A stretch of 64,000 nt of DNA from Populus alba (lineage: Eukaryota > Streptophyta > Magnoliopsida > Malpighiales > Salicaceae): contig NC_133300.1 in assembly GCF_005239225.2 (NCBI RefSeq), positions 2,323,875-2,387,874 of the forward strand. Direction: 5' to 3'. The position numbers and the translations under genes were made by a program. The notes under the pieces were generated by a model. That model did no database searches, had not been told where the DNA came from, and saw only the letters and a program-made list of their open reading frames with translations. Within the stretch, counting starts at the first letter, position 1, and each line of letters opens with the position of its first letter. Shown here piece by piece: positions 43,915 through 55,306 of the stretch.

Positions 43915-44264
43915 AGTATATTACTTAATAAGAAAAGGAGAGTGGAAAAAAAAAAAAACACTAAGTGAGAATGATAGATATCTATAAATAAATTATTTTT
44001 TCCCTTCAAATTAGAATCGTTATTTTCTATACACTATTGTCGCTAAAATTATAAAATCATTTTATAATTTATCATTATTTTCTATACATTATTGTTGCTT
44101 TTTTTTTTCATATATATATTACAAATTTTCACTTGAAAGAGCAAAGCTATAAAATCCTCAATCTGAAATTCTGAAAGAGGTAGCGGCTGCTAAAAGCAAC
44201 AACATTTATAAATAAAGTTTGATGCCTTAATCATGCTGACAAAAAAGACTTACCACATTGATGT

Positions 44265-44400
44265 CTTTTTTTTTTCCTTTAAAAAAGCTTTTGGTCAATT
44301 ATCTGTGTTGTCATTGAGCTTTTGGTCCACAGGCTGTCCTCTCTTGAGGTTCGAGGCTTTTTCTAAAGGCACAAGCTCAGTCAATGGAAAAGTTGTAAGA
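44265..44400 (+). pseudogene. Relic of a CNL 5' end, copy 2
   Basis: TGTTGTCATTGAGCTTTTGG, then CACAGGCTGTCCTCTCTTGA and AAGGCACAAGCTCAGTCAAT match the CNL N-terminal coding area in degenerate form, preceded by the shared CCTTTAAAA block. Confidence 0.62.
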
Positions 44401-45694
44401 GCATCGGTCTTTTTTATAAGCCAACAATTACACTTTTTAAATTTGCTATTATTATACTATACTTAGGAAAAATATTATACATGTATTGTGAACATAAACT
44501 CATTACACCATGAACGATATTGAAAATATAGAATGTTTGCATTGTGGACAACACTATAGTGTCTCTGAAGAACATTGTCTTTTCTGTATTTAGTTAAAAA
44601 TTATTGTTGTACCTAGCTTGGTAGCTAAACCTAAAAACATTGGGCCTGGTTCGCAGCTAGATCTAAGTTTGGGTCCGGTGCCCAACAACGTTGGCCAAGT
44701 TTGTTTAATTCAAATTCTAGGCCTACAATTTGCTCTGAGTAAACTGGTTGACCTACTGGGTCAACCCGGAACTCGGGTAACTCGGAAAAAACCTGGTAGA
44801 GACCCTTCTTTTTTCATATTTTTTAATTGGTTACTAACTCATTTCAAAGTTTACTATATAAATAATATTTAAAACTTAATTGTTTACAACATGTATAGCT
44901 TATATTCACATGAATTGTTTCTTAATTGTTTTTTATATAAATTAATAAAACATCAAATATTTTTTAAAATTTTTTCTAGGTGACCTGGGGCCTTGACCGA
45001 GTTTGTTTCATTCAATATTTGGGTTTGCAATTGGCCTAAAGTAAGGGTCAACCCGAAACTCAAGTGACTTGACAACAACCCAGAAGAGACCTTTTTTTCT
45101 TTTTTTCTCAAATGTGTTTTTTTTTTCCTATCGAAAGACCTCCTTTTTTTTCTTTATATTTTTCAGTTAGTTACTAACTTATTTCAAAGTTCACTATATA
45201 AATATTAAAATAATATTTTATTTTTACAACGTGGAATTTGAAGCCTTTTAATAAAAATACTCTATGTTTATAAAAAAAGAGAAGAAAATTGGAATATATA
45301 TATATTTGGGGGAGGGGAAATTAAACTCAATTTAAAATGGTTAGGAAGGATTCTTTCTATTCAAAAAGAAATAGGAATAAGAATAGGAAAAGAGTGACCA
45401 AATTGTAAAAGAGAGGAAAGAAAAGGGGCTAAAGTAGAATTAAAAGAAAATAGGACTATAAATACCTTTTTTTCTCCTACCTTGGCTGGACATAAGAAGA
45501 AGATAAAGGAAAGGAAAAATCTCATCAAACCTAAGAGAAAACACCTAAACTAGTATACCTCCACAAGCCTTAAAATTACTAGGTGGAGAAAACACATTTG
45601 GGCAAAGGATTAACAAGAAGAAAAGTGAAGAATTTATGAAGAAAAAAAAAACGGGGAGGGTTGGCTGCATGTGAAGAAAAAGTAGCTAAGAAAT
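44401..45694. other. Non-coding DNA with an internal tandem duplication
   Basis: About 44640-44880 and 44970-45215 are diverged copies of one unit (GGTCAACCCGRAACTC, TTACTAACTCATTTCAAAGT, TATATAAAT). The open frame at 44618-44872 falls in this repeat and is not a recognised protein. 45280-45694 has nothing I can name. Confidence 0.6.
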
Positions 45695-46205
45695 TTTAAC
45701 AGGTTGCACAAGCTATTTGAAATTTACTATAATGTGGAGCATATATATCTCCAGTCTAAGCTGAACTTGCACAAACTGTTGGATTGCCTTATTTGTTCTT
45801 GACATGATCAATCTTCAGCTTTTAAAATTATCAGTTGTTCGCTAATTGTTTATTAGTTGACACAGATGCAATTTAGTTGCATTCAGTCTGTTTCTTTTCA
45901 GTAGATTTTCCTTTTCACATATCAACTTGGTATCTATGGATATTGCAGTATCTTAGAGACTACCAGACCTTTGTTGGCACAGCTCGCTACTGGACAGAAA
46001 CTTTTGCCAAGACCTCATCGCTTGGGGTCGAGGAAAAGGTAAAGATGTTAATAGTTTGTTTACTTTTCTCTTCAATCCTACAATCTTCTCGTTTAAGGAT
46101 TTAACTCTAGAGACCAAGCTAGTCAAAATCATGGATTGGAGGGAAAAGATGCTTGGAAATAAAAGAGTTTCCTTAGCGAGAGTATTGTGGAGGACAAGTA
46201 AGAGT
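45695..46205 (+). pseudogene. UBC27-like E2 fragment plus gypsy integrase tail, copy 2
   Basis: Second copy of the 40660-41480 chimera. The first E2 exon is deleted between CATTCAGTCTG and the intron end. The second exon (45949-46038) is intact and reads YLRDYQTFVGTARYWTETFA then KTSSLGVEEK, with acceptor and donor kept. The gypsy tail follows, with an internal deletion of about 68 bp after AGAGTATTGTGGAGGA (46195). Confidence 0.8.
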
Positions 46206-47377
46206 AGAAAGTTAATTACTTTGAAAATATAGTTTTTTTAAATCAGATTTTAAAGATAAAGATAAATCATTTGGAATTCGTAAAAGAAAATGGTTGTTTT
46301 TTTTGTTGGAAAAAAAGGTTATTAGGAGAGGAGAAGTACCATTTATTCTCCGGAACAGGTATGGCACATCAATCTTGAGAATAAAATTTTTATTAGGAGA
46401 GGAGAATGTGAAATCTTAGTATAAAACTTTTTTTTTTTTAAAATCACGTTAAATTGCAATGTCAAATGAGCCTTACTTGGCTAATCGTGTTTCCATGAGA
46501 AGCTAGCAAAAGACTCTATACAAATTAACATCTTTAGCATAGTTTGATAAAAGATTTTAGTATGTAGCATAAGATAGAAAAGTATTAGGTAAATAGTTTA
46601 TTTTTACTAACCGCTAATGAAAAACACAAATTTATTAAAAACTGCTAATAAAAATAGGTTGTATTAAAAAAATATTATTTTTGTTAGCGTTTATATTGAA
46701 CAACTGTTAATAATTAAACATATCCATTTCAATTTTAAATTAATGACCATCATTAATAAAAATAGCAGTTATATTACACAACCATTATTAATGTTAGTGT
46801 CTATATTCAATTATCGTTATTCATAAAAAAAAATATACAAAAAATAAAATAAAATTTAAATTGAAAAAAATCACTTTTAAAAAACAAAAGGAAACCGACT
46901 ATTCCACCGAGACCCATTATTCAAATCCTGCAAAAGTTAAAAAAGGGACTGATTTCAATTTGGTGAAGAATTTTTTGCTTTAAAATTGAAAATAACCGCT
47001 ATTGTCGTTTTAAATAAATCTGTTATAAAATAATATATTTTTATTTTTTAAAAATTATTTTTGATACAGTATATTAAAATAATTTAAAATTATTAAAAAT
47101 ATATTAATTTTTGTAAATATAATTTTTAATTTTTAGTTTTTTGCTTTAAAATTGAAATAACCCTCTTGTCGTTTTATATAAATATATTTTAAAATTTTTA
47201 ATTTTTTTTATATAGTTAAATAAAAATAATTAAAAAAATAAAAATTTTATTTTATTTTTAAATATTTTTTAAAATAAAAAAATAAACAACATTTAATTTC
47301 AATAAAAGAGCTATGATAATGGCGGGCAGTTTCTACCATCGGTACATGTCGAATCCTTCTTTGCTTGTGGCGGTTAC
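46206..47377. other. AT-rich non-coding DNA
   Basis: 46206-46400 repeats 41490-41660. The rest is unclassified, with imperfect GCTAATAAAAA and TTAATAAAAA repeats at 46600-46830. No genes. Confidence 0.55.
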
Positions 47378-50225
47378 TAAAGTAACACGAAACAATGCTA
47401 AAGTAAAGGCTTAGATAGGAACTAGCTTTGATAACCGCGCGATGATGCGGGTCATTTTTTTTATATAAAAATATTTTAATAAAATAAAAATTTTAAAAAT
47501 TTTTGGATTTTTTCTGTAAAGTTATACCCAAGAATCTTAGGTTTGGCTGCAACGCCTGATCTAAGAGTAATATTTATAATATTAATAATAAAATTAAACT
47601 TGCATGATCCAAATTTAAGTGAGTCTGACTGTAACACCAGACCCAAGAATATTGGATGTGGGTCTGGCTATAAGGTCGTGTCATAAAAGTGTGATAATTA
47701 AATAGATTAATTAAAAAAAAACAAAAAAAAATCAACAGAAAGGAAAAAACTAATGAAAAAAAAGAAAAAGAAATTGAATTAATTGGGTTAACCCTTTAAA
47801 CCAGGTTATCCCGTAAAACCTAGGATTTGCATCATGAAAGTTTGATAACTAAATAGAAAAAAAAAATTACGGGTTTGCCCCGAATTAACCAGGTTAACCC
47901 ATCAAAGCAAGTTAATCCGTCAAACTTAGGATACGTGTCATGAAAATATGAAAGTTTGATAATTAAATAGAAAGAAAATTAACTTTAACAAACTAAACTA
48001 AATGAAAAAAAATAACTTGTCAAATCAAGTTAACCCATCAAACCCGAGATTCGTATCATGAAAATATGATAACTAAATAAAAAAAATTTAACATTAACAA
48101 ACTAAATCAAACAAAAAAAATTCATTAAAAAAAAATTTAAAACAAAAGAAAAAAAAAACAGTTATATAATATAATACAATATAATAATAATTATAATGAA
48201 AAAATATGGGGAAAGTTAAAGCTAAAGCTAAATTCTCAACTAACTCAATATTAAAAAAAATAAATTTAACGAAGATAATTTAAAAAATAAATATGTAAGG
48301 GAAACACTGCAGTCAAAACAAAAATCATGGAAAGGAAACACTGTAGTAATCCATAGTGTTTTTTTTTTTAAAAAAAAGTTACAAATCTAAGTTCTCAACC
48401 AGCTTACTATATAAAAAAAAATCGACAAAGGCTATTTTTAAAAAAAGTCAATTTGGGTAAAAGAAATGAAAAAAAAAAACATGTAAGAAAAAGGAAACAA
48501 AAGCGAAAAAAAAAACACGTAGGGAAAGCTACAATGTTTTAAAGAAAAAAACTAAAATTTCAACCAACTCAATAGTAAAAAAAAAAATCAACAAAAATAA
48601 TTCTGAAAAAAACAAAACAAAAAAAAGAAAATATGTAAAAAATGACAATTTTGGAAAAAAAAGAAAAAACAAATAAAAAAAACATGTGGGGAAAGCTAAA
48701 GCTAGATTATCACCTAGCTCAATATTGAAAAAATAAATTTGATAAAGATAATTTTTTAAAAACATATATGGGGAAACACTGCAGCAAAGCAAAAACTATG
48801 TAGGCGAAACACTGTAGCAATCAATATTGTTTTTTTTTTTAAAAAAAAAATACAAAGCTAAATTCTCAACCAACTTAATATATAAAAAAATAAAATCTAC
48901 AAAGATCATTTTGTTAAAAAAAGAAAACAATGTATGAGAATATTATTGCAATCCACAATGTTTTAAAGAAAAAAAACTACATAGTTAAATTTTTGAATCA
49001 GCTCAATATTTAAAAAAATTAGCAAAGTTAATTTTGAAATAAAAAAAAAATTAAAAAAAAGAAACAAAAAAAAGAAGAATAAATCAATTTTGGGGGAAAA
49101 AAAAGGAAAAAAATATAACAAGTAAAAAGAAAACAAAAAAAAGAACCTGCTAAAAAAAAATATCAGACCCAATAGCCTTGTATGCGGATCTGGCTGCAAG
49201 GTCATGTCATAAAAGTGTGATAAATAAATTAATTAAAAAAAAACCGATAGAAAGAAAAAAACTAATGAAGAAAAAGAAAAACAATCTGAATTAACTGGGT
49301 TAACCCGTCAAACCTTGGATTCGTGTCGTGAAAGTTTGATAACTAAATAGAAAAAAAACATTTGACGGGTTAACTTAGAATTAACTGGACTAACCCGTCA
49401 AACCAGGTTACCTGTCAAATCTGGGATCTGTGTCATAAAAGTCTGATAACTAAATAACAAACAAATTGAACATTAACAACCTAAACTAAACGAAAAAAAT
49501 TAATTAAAAAAAAAACAAAAACAAAACAAAAGACATAAGCCTGTTACTAATGAGGAAAAAGAAAAAAAATATGAATCAACTTAGTTAACCCTTCAAATCA
49601 AGTTAACGCGTTAAACCTGAGATTCGCGTCATGAAAGTTTGATAACTAAATAGGAAAAAAAATCGATGGGATAAACGAAAAAAAATTAACAAACTAAACT
49701 AAACGAAAAAATTTGATTAAAAAGAAAAAAAAACAAAAAACAATTTGAGTTAACTCGTCAAATCAAGTTAACCCATCAAACCCGAGATCCGTTTCATGAA
49801 AGTATGATAACTAAATAAAAAAAAAAGTTTCACATTAACAAACTAAATTAAACAAAAAAAATTCATTAAAAGAAAAAAAAAAACACAAAGAAAAAAAAAA
49901 CCCATAGGCATAAAAAAAAAAACAAAACAGGAAAAAAAAATGAAAAAAAAAACTGCCACAAAAAAATAATGAAAAAAAAAATCTTTAACTATAGTGAATT
50001 TTCTACACGTTTTAGTATATTACTTAATAAAAAAAGGAGAGTGGAAAAAAAAAAACACTAATTGAGAATGATAGATATCTATAAATAAATGATTTTTTCC
50101 CTTCAAATTAGAATCGTTATTTTCTATACGCTATTGTCGGTAAAATTATAAAATCATTTTATAATTTATCATTATTTTCTATACATTATTGTTACTCTCT
50201 TTTTTTTTTTTTATATATATATTGC
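47378..50225. repeat. A-rich dispersed repeat, copy B2
   Basis: Longer copy of 42023-44110 with more tandem units; the GGGTTAACCC/GTCATGAAAG block recurs at about 47785, 47890, 48010, 49290, 49390, 49590 and 49770. It also holds short dyads AAACACT...AGTGTTT near 48340. The 41-bp palindrome is decayed here (about 50005-50015). Confidence 0.75.
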
Positions 50226-50309
50226 AACATTTTAGCTAAATAAATAAAGTTTGATGCCTTAATCATGCTGACAAAAAAGACTTACCACATTGATGTCTTT
50301 TTTTGTTTC

Positions 50310-50445
50310 CCTTTAAAAAAGCTCTGGAGTTGAGTGGAGGTCAATTATGTGTGCTGTCATTGAGGTTTTGGTCCCCAGGCTGTCCTCTCCTGAGGTTCGA
50401 GGCTTTTTCAAAAGGCACAAGCTCAATCAATGGAAAAGTTGAAGC
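50310..50445 (+). pseudogene. Relic of a CNL 5' end, copy 3
   Basis: AGCTCTGGAGTTGAGTGGAG, then GCTGTCATTGAGGTTTTGG and AAGGCACAAGCTCAATCAAT: degenerate N-terminal CNL coding sequence. Downstream sequence to 51905 repeats the DNA after copy 1. Confidence 0.65.
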
Positions 50446-52198
50446 TCATCTTTAAATTATTCTCCTTTTTTTTATTTTTTTTTCACAGGTATTTTACCGT
50501 TCAATTTGTAAGAACATCGGTCTTTTTTATAAGCCAACAATTACACTTTTTAAATTTGCTATTATAATAATTATTATTATTTATGTGATAATTTCACCCA
50601 TGTTTTTTTTAGCCTTCTACCAAATACCTTCTAATAGTAATGCCAATTGAAGTTTTTTTTAAAATATTTTTGAACTAATTATATGTGTTTATATTTTAGC
50701 TGTAAACTTCATTTCCCACATGTTTCACTCTTTTACTATTGAGTTTTGTTCTTGGAAATTCTCATTAAAGTTCATTGTGGTTTCTATTTATTTCTTATCC
50801 TTGTAGTTTTAGCTATATATATTTAATTCTAAAAATTTATTTTCCTCACATTTTAATTCCTTGATATAGCAAGTATAGAGAGAAAATTACTAGAAAAAGA
50901 AAAACAAAAAAGAAAACAAAAAAGTATTTTGGTGAGTCATATTTCAAGAATAACAAAAATATTGATTTTAGTGTCAGTAGATTTACCTTTAAAAAGGAAG
51001 TTAAATACATGTGATTTTACTATTTAACCATAATAGAAAAGATAAAATGGTGTTTATAAAGGTTTTTTGTATGATTTATTTTTTTAAGGTTACCAAAATA
51101 TTTTGATTGAAAACAAGTTGAAATTTGAGAGTTTGGGAAGTCCAAAAGGTTGGATTCCAATTTCCTACTAAACAACAATATGTTATTTGCTCAAGTGAAT
51201 GACATGTTATCTATTCTACTTCAAAAAAATCTTAAACAAATAACATGTTGTATGCTTTTTATATATATAAACACGCAAGCCTAACCTTTTAGATCCAATA
51301 GAGGCTGATCATGTAGCAAATCAAGCATTTGAGCCTAGCCTTTCAAAGCATGGGTGCGCATGAGCTTCATTCACTTGGCCTTTAAATATTGCACATGAAT
51401 CTTTACAGAGGAATACAATATATATTTTGTTATTGTGAATTTTTATTTTGTTTATGTGAATTAATTATTCTTTTATTTTTCCTTACAAGCACGTAAAAAT
51501 TATTTAAGACATAATTTTTTTTACTGAAACTTTCTTTTCAAATCATGATGATTTTTTATTTTTTAAAAATGCTTCTAATAAAAAAAGACATGTTTCCTTC
51601 AAAATAAAAAAAATATGACCAAAGAAACGTTTTTTCCCTCATGGATTTAAATTATTAGAATTCTTGAGAATATTGGTTTTAATATCTTTAAGTGTTAATT
51701 GAAAAAGGGTTTTATTAACAAAAAGTATTTGTTTATTCAAAATAGGAAAAAAATATAAGAGATGAAGAATTTGAAAAAAAAAATTCTATAAAATTTAAAT
51801 CATCCAAACTCTTTCAAATATTTATTTTAATTGCCATATAATTAAATAAAAATTAACTATAAAAATGGTCTCGCTGTCTTTTCTATTTCCTTTATTATAA
51901 TATTTATATGCATCTATGTTTTGCTTTTTTATTAGAAAAATCAACTTCTTAATTTAAATTTAATCTTGAATTAACATTCATGTTTTTTTTTTTTTACAGT
52001 TTATATATTTTTAAATTTATTGTATTAAACACATATATTATCTTTGTATTCTTCGATTAACAAATTTATTTATTTATTTTTGTTGAAATTTGTTAATGTA
52101 GTATAAAACACAATAATAATATTAATACCTGTACCTGAATCGTGGAGCGCTGATACAATATAATATAATTAATATAATTTTCTTGTCTCTTCTTTTCC
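50446..52198. other. AT-rich non-coding DNA upstream of CNL2
   Basis: 50455-51905 is the partner of 37300-38765. 51906-52198 is unique in the window, with no gene, and leads into the CNL2 promoter. Confidence 0.65.
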
Positions 52199-52205
52199 TA
52201 TAAAG
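52199..52205 (+). promoter_or_regulatory. Possible TATA box of CNL2
   Basis: TATAAAG lies 164 bp before the CNL2 ATG, followed by a C/T-rich leader. Motif match only. Confidence 0.4.
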
Positions 52206-52362
52206 TCTACGTATTCCCATCATGCAATTCAGTGGCTTAATTATCATTCTCTCTCACATAATCACTTTCTCACCCTTCCGCAAAAATCCACCAAGCCTCC
52301 TGCTTTCCACTTCTCCTTTTCTCTCACATATTCCCACTCTCACCCTTTCTGCGAAATCCACC

Positions 52363-52677
52363 ATGGCTCTGGAGTTGATCGGAGGATCAATTCTCTCCCC
52401 TGTCATTCAGGTTTTGGTCGACAGGTTGGCCTCTAGTGATTTTCTGGGCTTCTTCAGAAGGCACACACTCGATGGCCGTCTTCTGGAAAAGCTGAATGAA
52501 ACACTGAATACTGTCAACGGACTGCTCGACGATGCGGAGGAGAAGCAGATTACAAAGCTGAATGAAACACTGAAGAACTGGCCTAATAAAGTTAAACATG
52601 CTGTCTATGAAGCCGAGGACATATTGGAGGAGATTGATTATGAATATCTACGATCCAAGGACATTGATACCCCTCAA
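52363..52677 (+). pseudogene. CNL2 exon 1: coiled-coil domain, split by a gypsy insertion
   Basis: Start chosen at ATG 52363 (CCACCATGG, MALELIGGSILSPVIQVLVD), the usual CNL N-terminus, not the upstream in-frame ATG at 52222. An Rx-N type coiled coil follows: LNETLNTVNGLLDDAEEKQI and VKHAVYEAEDILEEIDYEYL, which carries the EDVID-like motif. After 105 codons the gypsy element enters, between two codons. The last five codons and splice donor are at 57019-57033. The CC domain mediates signalling and self-association of the receptor. Confidence 0.9.
52673..52677. repeat. Target site duplication (left) of the CNL2 gypsy element
   Basis: CTCAA here and at 57014-57018. Confidence 0.95.
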
Positions 52678-53081
52678 TGATGGGGACACCGAACCGGAAA
52701 TATTATTTATGCACGCGTATGATCATAGACGATGGAGGATAGTCCAAACCATTGAGAAATTGGGCTTTAACTTGTGTTTTGGGCTTAATTTATATGAACT
52801 TTTAGATGAGTTTTATTAATTTGTCTTTATTTTGTTGGGCTTGATTTAATTATTGTTAAGTATTTTATTTAGTGAGCTATAAGCCCAATTGCTTATTGTA
52901 GTTAGGGTTTTAGTATAAATACCCTATTTTTCTAAATGTTAAGGGACTTTTGAATGATTAATGAAAATTTGCAAGTTTTGCATCTCTCCAATCCCCCTCT
53001 CTTCCTCTTCTTAGCTTCTTTCTTTATCTAAAGCTTCTTTCTTTTCTTTCTTTAATTCTTTTTTTTTGTTGTCCCGCGTCA
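52678..53081 (+). repeat. 5' LTR of the CNL2 gypsy element
   Basis: Starts TGATGGGGACACCG, ends TTGTCCCGCGTCA. It contains TAGGGTTTTAGTATAAATAC, whose TATAAATA at about 52913-52920 is a good TATA box. Confidence 0.94.
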
Positions 53082-53085
53082 AATT

Positions 53086-53097
53086 TGGTATCAGAGC
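53086..53097 (+). other. Primer-binding site of the CNL2 gypsy element
   Basis: TGGTATCAGAGC, initiator tRNA-Met type, 4 nt after the 5' LTR. Confidence 0.9.
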
Positions 53098-54565
53098 ACG
53101 GCTTTTAATTGTTCTTACAATTAATCGATCTATGTGTTATGTTTAACCCTAGATTCAACTGAAAAAAAAAAAAAAATTACTGTTCATAGAAAAAAAGTTA
53201 CTGTTCATCGATCGTCACTGTTCATCTTCTCCACCAGCAAGACGCTGCCGCACAGCACGCCACCTTCGCCAGAGGGCAGATCGGGCGTCCCCAGCAACAA
53301 CCAAAAAAAAACAAAAAAAAAAAAAAAACCACGACAGCTCTCTATAGCACCCACGGCGAGAGATTTTCCGACAGCAGGCCACTCTCCACGCCAAATCATT
53401 GTAGCGGCGCCTCCACAACAGACTCTCCGATTTCAGCAACGAAATCAACAACACAGACCACCAGACGCAGCCACCCACCCATCACAGCCAGCGCCGACTG
53501 GTGGTTCACCGCAGCAAAGACCACGCAGTAGATCTCCATCTGCCACCGTCCGCAGCACCTCAGCCTCCATCAGCAGGAGCAGATCGGTGGGTTACAATAA
53601 TCGTAGCCCACGCCACTGCACCAGCCAACCCAGACAACGACCCGCAGCCACAACAGGTCGCCCACACTAGCAGCAAAAGCAATCGAAAATCACAGAAGAC
53701 AAGGATACTCAGCAAAGAAATTAATCTGTCCCAAGAAGAGTCACAGATCCACTTCTCTTGCGTCGCCGTCGCCGTCAGTAGTGGCAACGAATTACAGAAC
53801 GCAAGGAAGAAGGAAACAGAAGCTCTTCACACAAAATAATTCACCCTGCCACGCCAGCGCCACATCACCTGACACGTCATCACTCTGAAGCAGCATCACG
53901 TCATCCGCCACATCAGCATGAGCTGCCACGTCACCCGCCACATAAGCAGACCTTTCCACACCACCCCTATTGCCATGTCATCCGAGGTCCATCCGCGATT
54001 GAATTCGACGATTTGAATCTTGGTCGGTAAATTACTCCACTTTTGGTTTGTTGATTTTACCTTTTGGTATTGCACTTGGTATTCAAAATTATCATTAATA
54101 TTATTTTTGTGCTAAAAAAAAAAAAGAGGAAAAAAAAATCATAAAAAAAAAAAAAAAATCTCACCTAGCATTTTAATTGTTAATTTTTGCTCATCAACCT
54201 CTTTCATCAGTAATAGCTAATATCTTATTCTATTTAATAATTATGAGTTCTTACTTGTGACTTCGTGTTTGATTAATCATTTACACTTAAGAATCTAGTA
54301 TTACATGCTTACAATTTTATTAGTGTAATTTGTTCTTGATTAATCTCCACATTTAAAAAAAAAAAAAAAATTAGCTTTATTTTTTGTATTGTGATTTTAC
54401 ATGCAAGAACCATTTGTGATCTCAATTCCTTTTATAAGTTAGTATTGCATGCATTTGTGTCACGATCAACTAGTGTCTAAGCTTAAGTTTACACCTACTG
54501 TAGACTCAACCTTTAGTGATACTCTTATGATCATTTCAAGGGAACTGCAAACTTAGGTGATCAAC
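53098..54565 (+). other. Long leader of the CNL2 gypsy element
   Basis: GC-richer than its surroundings at 53200-54000. Contains A-runs (53161-53176, 53309-53329) and repeated CACGTCAYC and GCCACATCAGCA blocks at 53860-53950. The open frames at 53134-53670 and 53501-53839 are low-complexity (Q/P/S/R-rich) with no recognised domain. I treat them as chance frames. Confidence 0.55.
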
Positions 54566-55243
54566 ATGTTTAGAAGAATTGAGCCCCAGGAGAGTTTTCG
54601 AATAAGGCACTCAAAGACCGATAAATATCACAAGAATAATCATTATGGACAAGATCACTCTGAGCGACACCAATATGACCATCATTTAGGTTACTCTAAA
54701 CACGATGACTTTGATAAGCAAGTCTTGAGTCCTAACAAAATAGAAGCCCCCACTTTTGATGGTCGTCATGACCCTTGGATATTTGATATGTGGATTCGTG
54801 ATATGGATCAATTCTTTGAGTGGCATAATTTGTCTGATAATAAGAGAGTTAGATTTGCTAAGATGAAACTCATTGATAAAGCCAAAATTTATTGGAGAGA
54901 TGTTGAGGATTGTTTAGAGATGAGAGGTAAACCTCCTATAACTGATTGGATTAAAATGAAACAAAAACTTCAGGAAAAGTACCTACCCCAGTCTTATAGG
55001 AGTAAACTCTTAGACCAATGGAACAATCTAAGACAAGGGAACAAGTCTATCAATGAGTATATAACACAGTTTAACGATTACATGATTAGATGTGCCATGA
55101 GAGAGAATGAAGCCATGACTTTGCGTAGATTTTGTAAAGGCTTAAATGATGATCTTAGAAGAGAAGTTGTATTTCAAGGTGTATCTACCCTTGACCAAGC
55201 TTATACCTTAACTAAAGATTACAAGTTGGTCACAAAGAATTAG
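54566..55243 (+). CDS. Gag of the CNL2 gypsy element
   Basis: ATG at 54566 (MFRRIEPQESF; frame open from 54557). About 225 residues. Gypsy gag core: IEAPTFDGRHDPWIFDMWIR, then KAKIYWRDVEDCL, KLQEKYLPQSYRSKL, LRQGNKSINEYITQFNDYM, and RRFCKGLNDDLRREV. It would form the capsid. It ends at a TAG; the zinc knuckle is in the next frame at 55418. Confidence 0.85.
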   Translation: MFRRIEPQESFRIRHSKTDKYHKNNHYGQDHSERHQYDHHLGYSKHDDFDKQVLSPNKIEAPTFDGRHDPWIFDMWIRDMDQFFEWHNLSDNKRVRFAKMKLIDKAKIYWRDVEDCLEMRGKPPITDWIKMKQKLQEKYLPQSYRSKLLDQWNNLRQGNKSINEYITQFNDYMIRCAMRENEAMTLRRFCKGLNDDLRREVVFQGVSTLDQAYTLTKDYKLVTKN

Positions 55244-55306
55244 TGGAAAAATCATCAGGACTCTTATAGTATCCCTATTAGGTCCCAATTCAGAAGTAGT
55301 GATTCT

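Larger units (their letters stand above)
42023..44110. repeat. A-rich dispersed repeat, copy B1
   Basis: Starts around CTTAACACGAAACAATACTAAAG and matches 47378-50225. It is built from degenerate tandem units containing GGGTTAACCC, RTCAAACC, GAGATCCGTGTCATGAAAGT and TTGATAACTAAATAGAAA. Inside, 43018-43472 and 43478-43914 are a 445-bp tandem duplication. No coding capacity; the short minus-strand frames are A/T-run artefacts. The element type is unknown to me. Confidence 0.75.

Noticed and set aside
44618..44872. 84-residue open frame
   Set aside because: It lies in a diverged tandem repeat whose second copy (about 44970-45215) is not open, so not protein coding.
42023..50225. Phenylalanine-rich minus-strand frames resembling membrane proteins
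   Set aside because: They are A/T homopolymer runs read in reverse.
53134..53839. Q/P/S/R-rich open frames in the leader of the CNL2 gypsy element
   Set aside because: Low complexity, no domain, overlapping frames; likely chance frames in a GC-richer leader.
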